Origin: Rhodopseudomonas palustris
Lineage (GTDB): Bacteria > Pseudomonadota > Alphaproteobacteria > Rhizobiales > Xanthobacteraceae
Assembly (NCBI RefSeq): GCF_007005445.1
Contig: NZ_CP041387.1
Coordinates: forward strand, 744,001 to 808,000
Reading direction: 5' to 3'
Length of the DNA: 64,000 nt
The translations under genes were made by a program, and so were the position numbers. The notes beneath the pieces are model-generated. The model saw only the letters and a list, made by a program, of their open reading frames with translations, had not been told where the DNA came from and did no database searches. Positions 1 to 9,226 of this stretch are shown piece by piece (the first letter of the stretch is position 1; every line of letters begins with the position of its first letter).

Positions 1-452
1 TGCGTCCGCAATTGCTCGACCGCTTCGGCATGTCGGTGGAAGTGAAGACGCCGGACACGCTGCCGGAACGCATCGAAGTGGTGCGACGCCGCGATGCGTT
101 CGAGAACGATCCGGCGGCCTTCGTGGCCGATTGGTCGAAGGAAGAGGCCAAGCTCCGCCGCAAGATTTCGCAGGCAAAGGAACGGCTGCCCGATGTCACC
201 GTGAGCGATGCGGCGCTGGAGCGCGCCGCCAAGCTGTGCATGACGCTCGGCACCGACGGCCTGCGCGGCGAACTCACCTTGATGCGTGCCGCGCGTGCGC
301 TCGCTGCGCTCGAGCACGACAAGACCGTGACCGATGATCACCTGAAGCGGATCGCGCCCTCTGCCTTGCGGCACCGGTTGCGCCGCAATCCGCTCGACGA
401 TGCCGGCTCCAGCGTGCGGGTCGACCGCGCGCTCGCCGAAATCTTCGGATGA
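1..452 (+). CDS. bchI: Magnesium chelatase ATPase subunit I, C-terminal part (5' end outside window)
   Basis: This is the C-terminal ~150 residues of the AAA+ motor subunit that, with BchD and BchH, inserts Mg2+ into protoporphyrin IX, the first step committed to bacteriochlorophyll. The reading frame is open from base 3, and the first residues (RPQLLDRFGM) match the conserved segment after the sensor 1 region of BchI/ChlI. The rest is the helical lid, including the GLRGE-LTLMRAARALAAL segment. The Walker motifs lie upstream of the window. The stop overlaps the bchD start (ATGA), so the two genes are translationally coupled. Identification rests on family similarity and the bchD neighbour. 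Confidence 0.95.
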   Translation, partial: RPQLLDRFGMSVEVKTPDTLPERIEVVRRRDAFENDPAAFVADWSKEEAKLRRKISQAKERLPDVTVSDAALERAAKLCMTLGTDGLRGELTLMRAARALAALEHDKTVTDDHLKRIAPSALRHRLRRNPLDDAGSSVRVDRALAEIFG

Positions 453-2221
453 GCATCGCGCTCGCATGGTCCGATGCGGTGACCGCGGCGCAGTTGTTCG
501 CGGTCGATCCGGTCGGCACCGGCGGTGTGTTGCTGCGCTCGCGTGCCGGCCCGGTGCGCGATCGCTGGCTCGCGATGCTGCGGGCCGCGCTGCCGCCTGA
601 ACAACCCTACAAGCATCTGCCGCTGCACATCGGCGACGGCCGCCTGCTCGGCGGGCTCGATCTGTCGGCGACGCTGCTTGCCGGCCGCCCGGTCGCCGAG
701 CGTGGTCTGCTGTCGGAAGCCGATGGCGGCGTGCTGGTGGTGGCGATGGCAGAGCGGCTGCAGTCCTCGACCAATGTGTATCTGACCGCGGCGATGGACG
801 CGCACGAAACCGCAGTGGAGCGCGACGGCCTGTCGCTGCGGATGCCGGCGCGGTTCGGCGTCATCGCGCTCGACGAAGGGCTGGAAGACGAGTTCGCGCC
901 GGCCGGGCTGCGCGACCGGCTCGGCTTCCATCTCGATCTCGATCAGTTCGCCTGGCGCGAGACCGACGATTTCCCGATCTCGCTCGACGACATCCGCGCC
1001 GCGCGCGCCCGGCTCGCCGACATCAAGGTCGAGAGCGACCAGATCGAGGCGGTTTGTACGGCGGCTGCCGCGCTCGGCATCATCTCGCTGCGCGCCCCGC
1101 TGCTGGCGATTCGCGCCGCCAAGGCGAGCGCGGCGCTGTTCGATCGACCTGCGATCGCGCAGGACGACATCACGCTTGCCGCACGGCTGGTGCTGGCGCC
1201 GCGCGCGACCGTGTTCCCGCAGCAGGAGCAGCCGGACCAGGCCGATGAGCCGCCGCCGCCCGAGCCGCCGCCGCCGGAAGACGACAATCAGGACAACAAC
1301 GATCAAGAGCAGCAGACGCCCGACATCGACAAGGCGCTGGACGAGGTGATCCTCGCCGCCGTCAAGGCCGCGATGCCGCCCGGCGTGCTGGAGGCGATGC
1401 GCGCCTCGGCCGGACGGGCGCGGGCCCGCTCGGCCGGCAAAGCCGGCGAGCTGCAGAAGTCGAAGAAGCGCGGCCGTCCCGCCGGCAGCATCCGCGGCGA
1501 ACTGCGCGACGGCTCCAAGCTCAACGTGATCGAGACGCTGCGCGCCGCGGCACCGTGGCAGCCGCTCCGGCGGCGCCAGGCCGAAGGTCGCAACGGCAGC
1601 GCGCCGCGCATTCTGGTCGAGAAGGACGATTTCCGGATCGCGCGCTTCAAGCAGCGCACCGAGACCATCACCATCTTCGTGGTCGACGCCTCCGGTTCGG
1701 CGGCACTGCACCGCCTGGCTGAAGCCAAGGGCGCGGTGGAACTGTTACTTGCCGACTGCTACGTCCGCCGCGACCAGGTGGCGATGATCTCGTTCCGCGG
1801 CACCATCGCCGAGATCCTGCTGCCGCCGACGCGGTCGCTGGCGCGCGCCAAGCGCAGCCTCGCCGGACTGCCGGGCGGCGGCGGCACCCCGCTGTCGGCC
1901 GGGCTCGACTGCGCCTTCATGCTGGCGGATTCGATCAAGCGCAAAGGCCAGACCCCGACCGTGATCGTGCTCACCGACGGCCGCGCCAACATCGCGCGCG
2001 ACGGCGCGCCGGGACGGCCGCAGGCCGAAGAGGACGCCAAGGCGTCGGCGCGGCAGTTCCGCGTCGCCGGAATCAGTTCGGTGGTGATCGACATGTCGCC
2101 GCGTCCGGGGCCGCAGGCGGAAGCCTTCGCCAAGGAAATGGACGCGCGCTATCTGCCGCTGCCGCATGCCGATGCCACCGTGCTGGCGCAGGCAGTGACC
2201 GCCGCTACCCGGCAGGACTGA
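449..2221 (+). CDS. bchD: Magnesium chelatase subunit D
   Basis: The 590-residue BchD subunit forms a double ring with BchI and docks BchH for Mg2+ insertion into protoporphyrin IX in the cytoplasm. The N-terminal ~260 residues are an AAA+-like domain with no recognisable Walker A, as expected for BchD. A Pro-rich then acidic linker follows (about residues 265-295, PPPPEPPPPEDDN). The C-terminal half is a von Willebrand A integrin-I domain with a MIDAS motif, D413-x-S415-x-S417, and a later LTDGRANI strand. The ATG overlaps the bchI stop. Length and domain order are typical of the family. Confidence 0.97.
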   Translation: MSIALAWSDAVTAAQLFAVDPVGTGGVLLRSRAGPVRDRWLAMLRAALPPEQPYKHLPLHIGDGRLLGGLDLSATLLAGRPVAERGLLSEADGGVLVVAMAERLQSSTNVYLTAAMDAHETAVERDGLSLRMPARFGVIALDEGLEDEFAPAGLRDRLGFHLDLDQFAWRETDDFPISLDDIRAARARLADIKVESDQIEAVCTAAAALGIISLRAPLLAIRAAKASAALFDRPAIAQDDITLAARLVLAPRATVFPQQEQPDQADEPPPPEPPPPEDDNQDNNDQEQQTPDIDKALDEVILAAVKAAMPPGVLEAMRASAGRARARSAGKAGELQKSKKRGRPAGSIRGELRDGSKLNVIETLRAAAPWQPLRRRQAEGRNGSAPRILVEKDDFRIARFKQRTETITIFVVDASGSAALHRLAEAKGAVELLLADCYVRRDQVAMISFRGTIAEILLPPTRSLARAKRSLAGLPGGGGTPLSAGLDCAFMLADSIKRKGQTPTVIVLTDGRANIARDGAPGRPQAEEDAKASARQFRVAGISSVVIDMSPRPGPQAEAFAKEMDARYLPLPHADATVLAQAVTAATRQD

Positions 2222-2246
2222 GCGGCGTCCGCTCGGAGCAGTGATC

Positions 2247-2978
2247 TTAAGCGTCGAGCACGAAGGCGTCGTCGTCTCCGGCGACACGCGGCGTGATCGG
2301 AGCAGGAGGCGGCGGCGCCTCGATGGTGGCAAGCCTTTCGACCCGCGCACCGACCGTCGAGTTCCGCTGCGGCGGCCGCGCGATCCGCCATTCCAGTTCG
2401 TTGCGGTTCTGCAGCTCGGTGAACTTGACCGCGAAGCCGTCCGGGCGATGCCGCACCACGCGCCCGACGCAGCCGCCGACCGCCAACGGCGTGCCGATCT
2501 CGGGCTGCACGTCGGCGGACACCGCGACTCCCGAGATCGACATGTCGATGACGAAGCAGGTGTGCGTACTGCCGTCGGCGAGGATCAGCGTGGAGTGCGG
2601 ACAGGCCGGAACGATCCGCGCCTGTTCCCGTGCGTCCTTGATTTCCGGGTCCAGCATCTTCCGCTCCAGCCAGCTCAACTGGTTGGAGAGGCGTTCGCGC
2701 ATCGCGCGAGTCACGGCGAGTTCCAGGAGAAACCCGCCCGGCAGCGTGTCGCTGATGTGCCCTTCAAGCTTGCCGAACTCGCTGAAGTACGACGAGATCT
2801 GATCGCCGACGCGGCCGATCACCGGGACGTCGACGATCATCCGGAACGGCGACACCCGGCTGGTGCGGCAGGCGAATTGTCGCAGCTTGCCGTTCTGGTC
2901 GTACCAGTTCGCCAGCGAGTAGTTGCCACCGACGGTGACGTTAACGGCGCGCTGCTTGAGAAATCGCTGGACGGACAC
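2247..2978 (-). CDS. PilZ-domain protein, probably with two PilZ-like domains
   Basis: This 243-residue soluble protein has two similar halves. The second half carries DMSISGVAVS, the second PilZ signature (D/NxSxxG), followed by a beta-barrel pattern ending in VKFTEL. The first half (about residues 10-95) looks like a degenerate PilZ barrel. The C-terminus is Pro-rich and ends in an acidic tail. PilZ domains generally bind cyclic di-GMP, but an arginine-rich RxxxR motif before the second domain is not clear, so ligand binding is uncertain. The gene is convergent with bchD, and nothing ties it to photosynthesis beyond position. The function is unknown. Confidence 0.75.
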   Translation of the reverse strand: MSVQRFLKQRAVNVTVGGNYSLANWYDQNGKLRQFACRTSRVSPFRMIVDVPVIGRVGDQISSYFSEFGKLEGHISDTLPGGFLLELAVTRAMRERLSNQLSWLERKMLDPEIKDAREQARIVPACPHSTLILADGSTHTCFVIDMSISGVAVSADVQPEIGTPLAVGGCVGRVVRHRPDGFAVKFTELQNRNELEWRIARPPQRNSTVGARVERLATIEAPPPPAPITPRVAGDDDAFVLDA

Positions 2979-3358
2979 TGCGGTTCGGCCCCCGGAAGAA
3001 TACCTGTCGATTAGTAACGCACTCGCCGGCGTGGAGATCTTCAGGATTGCTCATGATCCGCCAATGATTCCAACCTTGGTTATCGAAATCTTGTGGCTGC
3101 GGATAAGCTTGTTCGGGAACCTGAAATCCAGGCGTATCGGGCCTTTCCTGGCGCCCGCGAGCTAACAACCCCGGTTCCGGCCAATGCCGACTACCGGCAC
3201 AACGAGTTCAAAAAAGGGAGCTAAGCTTCCGCACAACCTAACTGTCAGATTGTCTTGGAAGGTTGTGGTGATTGCTTTCTGCAATCGACAAAAGAAAAGA
3301 GCCGGTGCGGGCTGCACCGGCTCTTTGATCAGATCGGACCGCAGGAGGCGAAGGTGCC
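2979..3358. other. Intergenic region between the PilZ gene and hemE
   Basis: This 380-bp stretch must hold the promoter of the minus-strand PilZ gene in its left part and the hemE terminator in its right part (3296-3326). It is less GC-rich than its surroundings. I see no convincing gene, tRNA or repeat in it. Confidence 0.5.
3296..3326 (-). terminator. Rho-independent terminator of hemE
   Basis: A perfect 13-bp stem (3296-3308 with 3314-3326) has a 5-nt loop. Read on the minus strand it is followed by a T-rich tract (CTTTTGTC). It lies 33 bases past the hemE stop. Confidence 0.85.
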
Positions 3359-4405
3359 TCAGGCCTTGTAGTCGCGGACGCGCTTGATCATCTGCTCGAC
3401 GTGAGCGATCGACGCGTCCGGCGTGATGCCGTGGCCGAGATTGAAGATGTGCCGTCCGGCCGAGAAGTTGTTCAGCACGTCGTCGACCGCCTGGTCGAGC
3501 GCCGAGCCGCCGGCGATCAGCAGCAGCGGATCGAGGTTGCCCTGAATTGCGACTTTGGTCTGCACCTTCTCGCGCACGAACGCCGGCTCGGCGGTCCAGT
3601 CGATGCTGACGGCGTCGACGCCGGTGCGCTCGACGAACGCCGGCAACAGCGCGCCGGCGCCGCGCGGGAAGCCGATGATCTTGGTGCCCGGCTTGACCTT
3701 GCGGATGCCCTCGACGATCCGGCGGGTCGGCTCGATGCACCACTTCTCGAATTCGCGCGGCGGCAGGATGCCGGCCCAGGTGTCGAAGATCTGCAGCACG
3801 TCGGCGCCGGCTTCGAGCTGCTTGAGCAGATACTGAATCGAGCTCTCGACCAGCACGTCGATGATCTTCGCGAATGCGCCGGGATGCTGGTAGGCCATCA
3901 GTCGGGCAGGGTGCTGGTCCGAGGTGCCCTGGCCGGCCACCATGTAGGTCGCGACCGTGAACGGTGAACCGCAGAAGCCGATCAGCGTGGTTTCCGGCGA
4001 CAGTTCGCCGCGGACGATGCGCAGCGCCTGGAAAACCGGCTCGAGCTTGGACAGGTCGATCGCGCTGCTCAGCGTACCGACCTTGTCGGGCGTATCCAGC
4101 GGGTCGAGCCGCGGACCCTCACCGACTTCGAACCGCACCGCGCGGCCGAGCGCATAGGGCACCACCAGAATGTCGGAGAAGATAATGGCGGCATCGAAGC
4201 CGAATCGCCGGATCGGCTGCAGCGTCACCTCGGCGGCCAGCTCCGCATTGAAGCACAGATCGAGGAAACTACCGGCCTGCGCCCGCGTTGCGCGGTATTC
4301 CGGCAGGTAACGTCCGGCCTGCCGCATCATCCACATCGGAGGAGAGGCCTGCCGGTTGCCGGAAAGCACTTCCATGAACGGTTTGGTCACCAGATTCTGT
4401 GTCAA
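3359..4405 (-). CDS. hemE: Uroporphyrinogen decarboxylase
   Basis: The enzyme converts uroporphyrinogen III to coproporphyrinogen III by removing four carboxyl groups, a step shared by heme and bacteriochlorophyll synthesis. The family signature at the N-terminus, [15 protein letters not shown], is present, with GFCGSPFT in the middle and GHGITPDA near the C-terminus. The frame stays open far upstream, but the arginine-rich extension is not family-like. I chose the TTG at 4403-4405 (M)TQNLVTKPF, giving 348 residues, the usual length. An ATG ten codons further in is the alternative. The gene diverges from the hydrolase gene at 4516 and ends in a clear terminator. Confidence 0.93.
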   Translation of the reverse strand: MTQNLVTKPFMEVLSGNRQASPPMWMMRQAGRYLPEYRATRAQAGSFLDLCFNAELAAEVTLQPIRRFGFDAAIIFSDILVVPYALGRAVRFEVGEGPRLDPLDTPDKVGTLSSAIDLSKLEPVFQALRIVRGELSPETTLIGFCGSPFTVATYMVAGQGTSDQHPARLMAYQHPGAFAKIIDVLVESSIQYLLKQLEAGADVLQIFDTWAGILPPREFEKWCIEPTRRIVEGIRKVKPGTKIIGFPRGAGALLPAFVERTGVDAVSIDWTAEPAFVREKVQTKVAIQGNLDPLLLIAGGSALDQAVDDVLNNFSAGRHIFNLGHGITPDASIAHVEQMIKRVRDYKA

Positions 4406-4515
4406 GAGAGCTACCCACTGTTGTACGACAAGTCTTCTTGACGGTCTGATACACTGCGCGCACCGTCTTGACCACGCCGACCTGCGGCGGAGATGCCGCG
4501 AATAGGAATTTCGAG

Positions 4516-5478
4516 ATGAATGCAACCGCACCCACCCCCGCATCGTCCGAGACGCTCAGCGGAAATCCGGCGCTGCCGGCGCCGGTCCCGGGCGAACGTC
4601 ACGACATCGACAGCTTCGGCGGCCGGCTGACCTATTGGTCCTCAGCGCCGGCGGAGCCGACGTCGGAGCCGCCGCTGCTGCTGATCCACAGCGTCAATGC
4701 CGCAGGCTCTGCTTACGAAGTCCGGCCGATCTTCGAGCACTATGCGCGAAGCCGCCCGGTTTATGCGATCGAATTGCCGGGCTTTGGTCATTCGTCGCGC
4801 GCAAAGCGTCAATACACCATTCGGATGATGACGGATGCGGTGCATTCCGTAGTCGCCGAGATTCAGAAGGTGCACCCCGACAAATCGATCGATGCACTGG
4901 CGCTGTCGCTCGGCAGCGAATTCCTGGCGCGTGCAGCGAGCGAAACGCCGCAGCCGTTCCGTAGCCTGGCGCTGGTCGCCCCGACCGGATTCGACAAGAA
5001 GAACCAGCGTTGGACCCAGGGATCGCGCGCGATTCCGTGGCTGCACGCGTTCTTCGAGAACCCGGTATGGAGCGAGGGCATCTTCAAGCTGCTGACGATG
5101 AAGCCGGTGATCGCCTGGTTCCTGAAGAAGGCCTTCGGCGCGCCGAACATCGATCAGGGTATGCTCGACTACGACTATCTGACGACGCATCAGCCGGGCG
5201 CCCAGCACGCGCCGTATTACTTCGTCGCCGGCTATCTGTTCAGTCAGGACATCCTGCGGATCTATCAGGATCTGCCGATGCCGGTGTGGTTCAGCCACGG
5301 CGTCCGCGGCGATTTCGTCGACTACACCTTGAAGACCACGGTGGAGGGCCGGCCGAACTGGACCGTCACGGTGTTTCAGACCGGCGCGATGCCGCATTTC
5401 GAGGTGCCGGGCGAGTTCATGCGGGCCTATGACGAGTTTCTCGGTCGGGTCACGGGGACGGGTAGGGCGACGCTGTAG
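4516..5478 (+). CDS. Alpha/beta hydrolase, function unknown
   Basis: This is a 320-residue alpha/beta-hydrolase-fold protein. The oxyanion-side motif [18 protein letters not shown], the ELPGFGHS turn and a C-terminal histidine region (GAMPHFEVP) are visible. The nucleophile elbow reads ALSLGSE instead of GxSxG: the first glycine is alanine, and the serine is retained. It resembles, but is clearly distinct from, the next gene bchO, and may be a diverged paralogue. I chose the ATG at 4516 (AGGA upstream) over an upstream TTG at 4468. The ~110-bp gap to hemE is a divergent promoter region containing a TTGT-N3-ACAA dyad at 4421-4431. Its role in pigment synthesis is only suggested by position. 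Confidence 0.8.
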   Translation: MNATAPTPASSETLSGNPALPAPVPGERHDIDSFGGRLTYWSSAPAEPTSEPPLLLIHSVNAAGSAYEVRPIFEHYARSRPVYAIELPGFGHSSRAKRQYTIRMMTDAVHSVVAEIQKVHPDKSIDALALSLGSEFLARAASETPQPFRSLALVAPTGFDKKNQRWTQGSRAIPWLHAFFENPVWSEGIFKLLTMKPVIAWFLKKAFGAPNIDQGMLDYDYLTTHQPGAQHAPYYFVAGYLFSQDILRIYQDLPMPVWFSHGVRGDFVDYTLKTTVEGRPNWTVTVFQTGAMPHFEVPGEFMRAYDEFLGRVTGTGRATL

Positions 5479-5518
5479 TGGCGGCGACGATGTCACTGCC
5501 TCTCCTCACAACGGGCCT

Positions 5519-5615
5519 CATCCTGAGGAGCGGCCCGCAGGGCCGCGTCTCGAAGGATGGCGTCCTGCATCCTCATGGTTCGAGACGCCCGCAGAGCGGG
5601 CTCCTCACCATGAGG
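5519..5615. repeat. Two-hairpin palindromic repeat, copy A
   Basis: There are two adjacent imperfect palindromes. The first (5519-5559) runs from CATCCTGAGGAG to CGAAGGATG. The second (5571-5615) runs from CCTCATGGTTCGAGAC to CTCACCATGAGG. Related pairs occur at 9283-9419 and 52368-52473. It fills the gap between the two hydrolase genes. Confidence 0.85.
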
Positions 5616-5636
5616 GGCCTGTAGTCGAGGCGTGCC

Positions 5637-6524
5637 GTGAGCGATCTCGTCTGGAGTCGGGACGGCCTGGATTGGCCCCATCGCGAGGCCAGCCGCTTCG
5701 TCGAGGCCGGCGGCTTCCGCTGGCATGTGCAACGCATGGGATCGCCGACCGCGCCGGCGATCCTGCTGATCCACGGCACTGGCGCAGCTTCGCACTCCTG
5801 GCGGGGTCTGGCGCCGCTGCTGGCACAGCACTATCAGGTGGTCGCGCCCGACCTACCCGGGCACGGCTTCACCCAGTCGCCGCGTGGCCATCGGATGTCG
5901 CTGCCCGGGATGGCGACCGACCTCGCCGCGCTGCTGCGCGTGCTGCAGGTCTCCCCCTGTTTGGTGGTCGGTCACTCGGCGGGCGCAGCGATTCTGGCGC
6001 GGATGTGCCTCGACGGCGCGATCGATCCGAAAATCCTGTTCAGCCTCAACGGCGCGTTTCTGCCCTATGGAGGGCCGGCGGCGAGTTTCTTCTCGCCACT
6101 CGCCAAGATGCTGGTGATGAATCCGTTCGTGCCGAGTCTGTTCGCCTGGCAGGCCGGACGCCGCGGCTCGGTCGAGCGGTTGATCGGCAACACCGGCTCG
6201 ACCATCGATCCGGCCGGCATGAAGCTTTACGGCAAGCTGGTGTCCAGCCCGCATCATGTCGCCGCAGCGCTGCGGATGATGGCGAACTGGGAGCTTGAAC
6301 CGCTGTTGAAAGCATTGCCCAATCTGAAGCCGCTCTTGGTGCTGGTGGCGGCCGAGGGGGACCGTGCGATCCCACCGTCGGTGGCGGTCAAGGTACGGGA
6401 AATCCTGCCGAAAGCGGTGATCGAACGGATTCCGGCGCTCGGCCATCTGGCGCACGAGGAGCGGCCGGCCCTGATCGCCGACCTGATCGAACGCTATGCG
6501 GAAAAACTTCCGAATATCGAATAG
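5637..6524 (+). CDS. bchO: BchO, alpha/beta hydrolase of Mg chelation
   Basis: BchO is a 295-residue putative magnesium-chelatase accessory protein found in most purple bacterial photosynthesis clusters; its exact reaction is not settled. The fold is an alpha/beta hydrolase with HGTGAASHSW after strand 3, the nucleophile elbow GHSAG (serine in VVGHSAGAA), an aspartate in the AAEGDRAIPP loop and a C-terminal histidine in ALGHLAHEE. It starts with GTG 5637 just after the copy A repeat and is followed by crtI. The family name fits the motif set and the position close to bchID. Confidence 0.88.
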   Translation: MSDLVWSRDGLDWPHREASRFVEAGGFRWHVQRMGSPTAPAILLIHGTGAASHSWRGLAPLLAQHYQVVAPDLPGHGFTQSPRGHRMSLPGMATDLAALLRVLQVSPCLVVGHSAGAAILARMCLDGAIDPKILFSLNGAFLPYGGPAASFFSPLAKMLVMNPFVPSLFAWQAGRRGSVERLIGNTGSTIDPAGMKLYGKLVSSPHHVAAALRMMANWELEPLLKALPNLKPLLVLVAAEGDRAIPPSVAVKVREILPKAVIERIPALGHLAHEERPALIADLIERYAEKLPNIE

Positions 6525-6572
6525 ATCAAAGACGGCTTGTCAGGACCCGCTTACAGATTGCCGCTAGCCCTC

Positions 6573-6590
6573 TGTCAATTTTTTGTTACA
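6573..6590. promoter_or_regulatory. PpsR-type operator before crtI
   Basis: This is a perfect TGT-N12-ACA match with an AT-rich centre, ending 9 bases before the crtI ATG. It is the known recognition pattern of PpsR/CrtJ repressors, two of which are encoded in this window. Confidence 0.75.
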
Positions 6591-6599
6591 GTGGTACCC

Positions 6600-8135
6600 A
6601 TGCTTGATCCTGGCCCCAATCCTGCTCCTCGTCCTCCCCGCGATCATGCGCCGCATGCGGTGGTGATCGGCTCCGGCTTCGGCGGTTTGGCCGCGGCGGT
6701 CCGTCTGGGCGCTAAAGGGTATCGGGTCACCGTGCTGGAGAAGCTCGATAAGCCCGGTGGCCGCGCCTACGTCCACAAGCAGGACGGCTTCTCGTTCGAC
6801 GCCGGGCCGACCATCGTCACCGCGCCGTATCTGTTCGAAGAGCTGTGGAAGTTGTGCGGCAAGCGGATGTCGGATGACATCACCTTGAAGCCGATGTCGC
6901 CGTTCTATCGCATCCGCTTCGACGACGGCACGCACTTCGACTATTCCGACGATCGCGATGCGGTGCTCGACCAGATCGCGAAATTCTGTCCCGACGACGT
7001 GCCGGCCTACGACCGCTTCATGGCGGCCTCGCACGAGATCTTCAAAGTCGGCTTCGAGCAGCTCGGCGATCAGCCGTTCAGCCGCTTCACCGACATGCTG
7101 AAGATCGCGCCGGCGATGATCAAGCTGGAGAGCTATCGCAGCGTTTACGGCCTCGTCGCCAAGCACTTCAAGGATCCGAAGCTGCGGCAGGTGTTCAGCT
7201 TCCATCCGCTCTTGATCGGCGGCAATCCGTTCATGTCGAGTTCGGTGTACTGCCTGATCACTTACCTCGAAAAGCAGTGGGGCGTGCATTCGGCGATGGG
7301 CGGCACCGGCGCGCTCGTCACCGGTCTGGTGAAGCTGATCGAAGGGCAGGGCAGCGAGATACGCTATCACCAGGACGTCCGTCAGATCGTGGTCGAGAAC
7401 GGCGTCGCGACTGGCGTCAAGCTCGCCGACGGTGAGGTGATCAAGGCCGACATCGTGGTGTCGAACGCCGATTCCGCCTCGACCTATCGCTATCTGCTGG
7501 CGCCGGAGACTCGCAAGCGCTGGACCGACGCCAAGATCGAGAAGTCGCGCTACTCGATGAGTCTGTTCGTCTGGTACTTCGGCACCAAGCGCCGCTACGA
7601 CGACGTCAAGCACCACACCATTCTGCTCGGGCCGCGCTACAGGGAGCTGATCAGCGACATCTTCAGCCGCAAGGTGGTCGCCGAGGATTTCAGCCTGTAT
7701 CTCCATCGCCCGACCGCGACCGATCCGTCGCTCGCGCCTCCCGGCTGTGACACCTTCTACGTGCTGTCGCCGGTGCCGAACCTGCTCGGCGACGTCGATT
7801 GGCACAGCAAGGCGGAGCCCTATCGGGCTGCGATCGCCAAGATGCTCGGCGCCACCATTCTGCCCGATCTGGAAAACCAGATTGCGACCTCCAAGATCAC
7901 CACGCCGCTGGATTTCCAGGACCGGCTGTCGTCGTTCCGCGGCGCGGCGTTCGGTCTGGAGCCGGTGCTGTGGCAGAGCGCCTGGTTCAGGCCGCACAAT
8001 CAGAGCGAAGACGTCAAGCGGCTTTATCTCGTCGGCGCCGGAACGCATCCCGGTGCCGGCCTGCCCGGGGTATTGTCCTCGGCGCGGGTCATCGATGCGC
8101 TGGTCCCTCCGGCCGACAGTCTGGTGACATCATGA
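6600..8135 (+). CDS. crtI: Phytoene desaturase
   Basis: CrtI carries out the successive FAD-dependent dehydrogenations of phytoene to neurosporene or lycopene at the membrane. The 511-residue protein has the N-terminal dinucleotide-binding motif GSGFGGLAAAVRLGAKGY followed by a glutamate, a GGRAY turn, and the C-terminal bacterial phytoene dehydrogenase signature (LVGAGTHPGAGLPGV). I chose ATG 6600 because translation from the TTG at 6537 would add residues unlike the family and run through the operator. The stop overlaps the crtB ATG (ATGA), so crtI and crtB are coupled. Expression is probably repressed by PpsR at the site just upstream. Confidence 0.96.
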   Translation: MLDPGPNPAPRPPRDHAPHAVVIGSGFGGLAAAVRLGAKGYRVTVLEKLDKPGGRAYVHKQDGFSFDAGPTIVTAPYLFEELWKLCGKRMSDDITLKPMSPFYRIRFDDGTHFDYSDDRDAVLDQIAKFCPDDVPAYDRFMAASHEIFKVGFEQLGDQPFSRFTDMLKIAPAMIKLESYRSVYGLVAKHFKDPKLRQVFSFHPLLIGGNPFMSSSVYCLITYLEKQWGVHSAMGGTGALVTGLVKLIEGQGSEIRYHQDVRQIVVENGVATGVKLADGEVIKADIVVSNADSASTYRYLLAPETRKRWTDAKIEKSRYSMSLFVWYFGTKRRYDDVKHHTILLGPRYRELISDIFSRKVVAEDFSLYLHRPTATDPSLAPPGCDTFYVLSPVPNLLGDVDWHSKAEPYRAAIAKMLGATILPDLENQIATSKITTPLDFQDRLSSFRGAAFGLEPVLWQSAWFRPHNQSEDVKRLYLVGAGTHPGAGLPGVLSSARVIDALVPPADSLVTS

Positions 8136-9199
8136 GTCTGCAATCCGATATGTTGGCCCAATCCGACATGCTGGCCTGCCGCGAGATGATCAAGGAAGGC
8201 TCGCACACCTTCCACGCGGCGTCCCTCGTGCTGCCGCGGCGGATCAGCGATCCGGCGATCGCGCTGTATGCGTTCTGCCGCGTCGCTGACGACGCCGTCG
8301 ATCTCGGTCTCGATCGCGCCGCCGCGGTCGAAGTGCTGAAGGACCGGCTCGACCGCGCCTGCCGCGGCGTGCCGCGTGCCTATCCGTCCGACCGCGCCTT
8401 CGCCGATGTGGTGGCGCGGTTTTCGATTCCGCCGGCGATTCCCGAGGCGCTGATCGAGGGGCTGGAGTGGGACGCGCAGGGCCGCCGGTTCGAGACGCTG
8501 TCGGAGTTGTACTCGTACTGCGCCCGCGTCGCCGGCACCGTCGGCGTAATGATGACGCTGGTCATGGGGCAGCGCAAACCCGACATCGTGGCCCGCGCCT
8601 GCGATCTCGGCTGCGCGATGCAGCTCACCAATATCGCTCGCGACATCGGCGAGGACGCGCGCAACGGCCGCATCTACATGCCGCTGTCGTGGATGCGCGA
8701 AGCTGGACTTGATCCCGCCAAATGGCTCGCCGATCCGAAGTTCACGCCGGAGATCGCCAGCATCGTCAAGCGACTGATCGACACCGCAGACGCGCTGTAC
8801 GATCGTGCCACGCTCGGCATCGCCAATCTGCCGCGCTCCTGCCGTCCCGGCATCTTCGCGGCGCGCGCGCTGTATGCCGAGATCGGCCGCGAGGTCGAAC
8901 GCTCCGGTCTCGACTCGGTGTCGAGCCGCGCGGTGGTTTCCACCGGCCGCAAGCTCGCGGTGTTGGCGCGGCTGCTGGCGTTCCAGGAAACCGAATGGGC
9001 GCCGGCGAAGTATCTGCCGGCCAAGTTCGGCGACATGGAAGAGACCAAGTTTCTGGTCGACGCGGTGATCGCGCATCCGGTGCGCGAACTGCCGCCGCGC
9101 CAGAAGGTCAAGCCGCTTGAGCAGAAGGTCGCCTGGCTGGTCGACCTGTTCACCCGCCTCGAACGCCGCGACCAGATGCTGCAGCGCAGCCGGGTGTAG
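8132..9199 (+). CDS. crtB: Phytoene synthase
   Basis: CrtB condenses two geranylgeranyl diphosphates to phytoene, the first committed carotenoid step. The 355-residue protein carries the two Asp-rich signatures of the squalene/phytoene synthase family: DDAVD near residue 55 and the QLTNIARDIGEDARNGRIYMP block near residue 165. The extreme N-terminus contains a tandem QSDMLA-QSDMLA duplication, so translation could also begin at one of the repeated methionines. It is coupled to crtI by ATGA. The C-terminal ~60 residues (KYLPAKFGDMEE onward) extend past the conserved core. Confidence 0.95.
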   Translation: MSLQSDMLAQSDMLACREMIKEGSHTFHAASLVLPRRISDPAIALYAFCRVADDAVDLGLDRAAAVEVLKDRLDRACRGVPRAYPSDRAFADVVARFSIPPAIPEALIEGLEWDAQGRRFETLSELYSYCARVAGTVGVMMTLVMGQRKPDIVARACDLGCAMQLTNIARDIGEDARNGRIYMPLSWMREAGLDPAKWLADPKFTPEIASIVKRLIDTADALYDRATLGIANLPRSCRPGIFAARALYAEIGREVERSGLDSVSSRAVVSTGRKLAVLARLLAFQETEWAPAKYLPAKFGDMEETKFLVDAVIAHPVRELPPRQKVKPLEQKVAWLVDLFTRLERRDQMLQRSRV

Positions 9200-9226
9200 T
9201 TAGCAGATCTCCGTCTCAATTTCGTC

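Noticed and set aside
338..1711. Long arginine-rich frame opposite bchD
   Set aside because: It is antisense to a clear bchD gene. High GC makes long spurious antisense frames common throughout this window.
4419..4460. PpsR site or promoter between hemE and the hydrolase gene
   Set aside because: No TGT-N12-ACA match was found; only a short TTGT-N3-ACAA dyad and scattered TTGAC words.
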